Assembly (NCBI GenBank): GCA_010671965.1
Contig: JAAHIC010000251.1
Location: 1 to 6,694 of the forward strand
DNA: 6,694 bases
From: Leptolyngbya sp. SIO4C5
Lineage (GTDB): Bacteria; Cyanobacteriota; Cyanobacteriia; Phormidesmidales; Phormidesmidaceae
Direction: 5' to 3'
The translations under genes were made by a program, and so were the position numbers. Of the stretch, positions 5,014-6,694 are shown in pieces. The first letter of the stretch is position 1. The number at the start of each line of letters is the position of its first letter. The notes beneath the pieces were generated by a model. It did not search any database and was not told where the DNA came from. It worked only from the letters and a program-made list of their open reading frames with translations.

Positions 5014-6694
5014 TTATTGAGCCTCTACTAGACGGATGAATATACCACCCCGCTTGAAGTTGGCGTCGCTATCGTAGCTACTAATCGTCACAGATTTTAA
5101 GTATTTGAAAAAGGGGTCTAGGGCGGTAGATAGCCAGCGAAGCTGTGAGCTGCGCTGAATGATGGCGTCACCGACCTGAGGCCAGTCAAAGTACAGATAG
5201 CCGTTGTTGTCAGCATCTAGAGCCGCGATCGCCTGGCGAAAATCAGCAGACTTGAGAATAGAGCGATTTCCTGCCGCCAAAGCTTGGCCCAAACTTTCAG
5301 CCGAAGTAGACAAAATGACCTGATCGTTGGCTACAGCCTTAAGTCCAATCACGTCGGCCTTTAGCGCTAAAGCGTCGGGATCGGTTGTTTGCGTCCCGGC
5401 TGACAGCCGCGCCCAGGCCGTAACAGGTTGCTCATCAACGGCCAGAGTGCCAACGCTGAGTCCTTGCTGCCGGGCCTGTTCGTCAAGCGTCGCCAGATAG
5501 TCAGCCGTTTTAGCATCATTCTGAATCGTAAATAGCCAGTCTGAGCGCGGCTGTTCTGCTCTCGGCAGCCAGGCTAGGGCATAGTCTCCTTCGCCGAAGT
5601 GGGCTAACACACTGGGTAAATCAATATTCCACTGGTTGCGAAGCTGGTCAAGCAGAGGTTCAACGAGCTGCTGAATGACCGGATAGCCCCTAAAGCCGCT
5701 ATTAATTTCCTCAACGAGAGGACTCAGGCGATTTCCTGCCGCTACGAAAGGCGCGCTCGCTGGCACAGACTGCAGCCCAACCGGGGGCTGAGAAAGCTGG
5801 GGCCGCATGGGCTCGAAAGCTTCCCCCGCTGCTGCCGTCAGCAACGTATCGGCTAGAACTCCCTGCCCGGTTAGCTGCAAGTTGACCAGCAGGTTGTCAA
5901 TTTTCTGCTCGGAGCGATCGACAGCCGCTGCTTCAGGTAATCCCACGAGCCAGCTAGAGAGCTGCGAAAAGTCGCAGTAAATCAGACCTAGACGACGTTC
6001 TGGAAGATTTCGTAACGCTTGACGGTAGTGGGGTGCCTGCTGCAGGTTGAGATTGCTAGCTTGAGCCGCATTGACCGCCTGCCGCAAGACTGTAGGAGAA
6101 TTGGCCAGCAAAACAAAGCGATCGCCCACAACTGCACTGGCTAGGGGATAGGAACTGGGTAATGATGCCCGCGAATCACGCGGCTGTTCGGCGGTAGCCG
6201 CATAAATTAGCTTGACGCCAGCGTACTGCTCAAAAGTTAGGTTTTCGCCCGCGATCGCCCGCTTTTGCCAAAACAACTGCATGAACTGCCGGGCCTGCTC
6301 GCCGTCTCGACTGGCTAGCGCCATCAAATAGCCAGGCTGGGCTCCATTTTGCGGATCGCGATCGAGGTCTGGGCTAGTGACAGCAAAGGTAACCTCATTA
6401 CCGAGCCAGGGCCGGATATCACGTTCATAATCTAACTGGGTCTGAGCTAGCAAACCTGCCTGCAGGCGCTGGATATCCTGAGCGGCTTGTCGGCGCTGGC
6501 TAGGCGCCGCAAAGACCTGACGCAGTTCCAACAGGCGATCGGGAGAGACCGTTAAAGAAACAACAACAGGCGATCGCTTATCTACAAACAGCGTGGCCTC
6601 TGGGACAGCCTCTACGCCTGGTAAAACTGTCAGCGGCGTTCGCGCCATCAGACTCAACCAGCCACCTAGACCTAAAACAAAAAGCACGATGGTT
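5014..6694 (-). CDS. DUF3352 protein, membrane-anchored, 5' end beyond window
   Basis: The stop (TAA) is at 5016-5014 and the frame is open through the right edge, with about 559 codons visible. A GTG at 6687-6685 could be a start, but the hydrophobic segment VLFVLGLGGWLSL continues from codons upstream (ATC, ACC), so the true start and the rest of the N-terminal anchor probably lie outside. The rest resembles cyanobacterial DUF3352 proteins: a hydrophobic N-terminal helix, then APxxTPL-like and 'ATLFVDKRSPVVVSL' segments, the LDYERDIRPWLGNEVTFAV block (about 85-103), a second, similarly built half, and a C-terminal strand region (GGIFIRLVEAQ). The family's function is unknown. The topology suggests a signal anchor with a large domain in the periplasm or thylakoid lumen, which is inference. 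It is the promoter-proximal gene of a likely unit with glycerate kinase (14 bp gap). Confidence 0.85.
   Translation of the reverse strand, partial: TIVLFVLGLGGWLSLMARTPLTVLPGVEAVPEATLFVDKRSPVVVSLTVSPDRLLELRQVFAAPSQRRQAAQDIQRLQAGLLAQTQLDYERDIRPWLGNEVTFAVTSPDLDRDPQNGAQPGYLMALASRDGEQARQFMQLFWQKRAIAGENLTFEQYAGVKLIYAATAEQPRDSRASLPSSYPLASAVVGDRFVLLANSPTVLRQAVNAAQASNLNLQQAPHYRQALRNLPERRLGLIYCDFSQLSSWLVGLPEAAAVDRSEQKIDNLLVNLQLTGQGVLADTLLTAAAGEAFEPMRPQLSQPPVGLQSVPASAPFVAAGNRLSPLVEEINSGFRGYPVIQQLVEPLLDQLRNQWNIDLPSVLAHFGEGDYALAWLPRAEQPRSDWLFTIQNDAKTADYLATLDEQARQQGLSVGTLAVDEQPVTAWARLSAGTQTTDPDALALKADVIGLKAVANDQVILSTSAESLGQALAAGNRSILKSADFRQAIAALDADNNGYLYFDWPQVGDAIIQRSSQLRWLSTALDPFFKYLKSVTISSYDSDANFKRGGIFIRLVEAQ

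Larger units (their letters stand above)
296..6577. repeat. Dispersed HIP1 palindromes (GCGATCGC), at least 13 copies
   Basis: Perfect octamers start at 296, 410, 855, 1259, 1869, 2838, 3030, 3581, 4388, 5225, 6118, 6251 and 6570. All lie inside coding regions. This density, about one per 515 bases, is over a hundredfold above the random expectation for an 8-mer. HIP1 overrepresentation is known from many cyanobacterial genomes, so this is the best evidence for the host lineage. The individual copies need not have a local function. Confidence 0.95.

Noticed and set aside
4245..5039. Several 60-100 codon frames on both strands within the glycerate kinase region
   Set aside because: All overlap the well-supported glycerate kinase frame and show low-complexity or Arg/Ser/Pro-rich translations.

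Overview
The window looks like a stretch of cyanobacterial chromosome. At least 13 perfect copies of the palindrome GCGATCGC (HIP1) are scattered through it, about one per 500 bases, where chance would give about one per 65 kb. The gene content agrees: a plant-type glycerate kinase, a DUF3352 protein and an RsbU-like response-regulator phosphatase. Base composition is balanced to slightly GC-rich by eye, and several genes start with GTG without a clear Shine-Dalgarno sequence. A filamentous or Leptolyngbya-like lineage is a guess; I cannot place the organism more closely.

Left side. Bases 1-189 carry an open frame on the minus strand that runs off the window; it is probably the 5' end of an unrecognised gene. 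Its putative GTG start lies only 19 bp from the GTG start of the first plus-strand gene. Three plus-strand genes follow: an ATZ/TRZ-type amidohydrolase (209-1612), a single-pass membrane protein of unknown function (1617-2372) and a receiver-PP2C phosphatase (2398-3534). Gaps of 4 and 25 bp suggest one transcription unit.

Right side. On the minus strand, in transcription order, lie a DUF3352 protein (truncated by the right edge), D-glycerate 3-kinase (4999-3950, 14 bp downstream) and a small STAS-domain anti-sigma-factor antagonist (3880-3521, 69 bp further on). The STAS gene meets the phosphatase gene tail to tail, with a 14 bp overlap of their 3' ends.

How the genes may work together. A SpoIIE/PP2C phosphatase and a STAS antagonist are two of the usual components of a partner-switching circuit. 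The phosphatase would remove phosphate from a serine on the STAS protein and so free it to bind an anti-sigma kinase. The receiver domain suggests that a two-component phosphorelay controls the phosphatase. The kinase (RsbW/SpoIIAB type), the histidine kinase and the sigma factor are not in the window. The membrane protein might be a sensor or anchor for the phosphatase, but only gene order supports that. The glycerate kinase belongs to photorespiratory carbon salvage and appears separate from the signalling genes. I see no mobile element, CRISPR array, tRNA or rRNA. The parts are mostly recognisable families; the less ordinary aspects are the arrangement of the signalling genes and the two unrecognised proteins.
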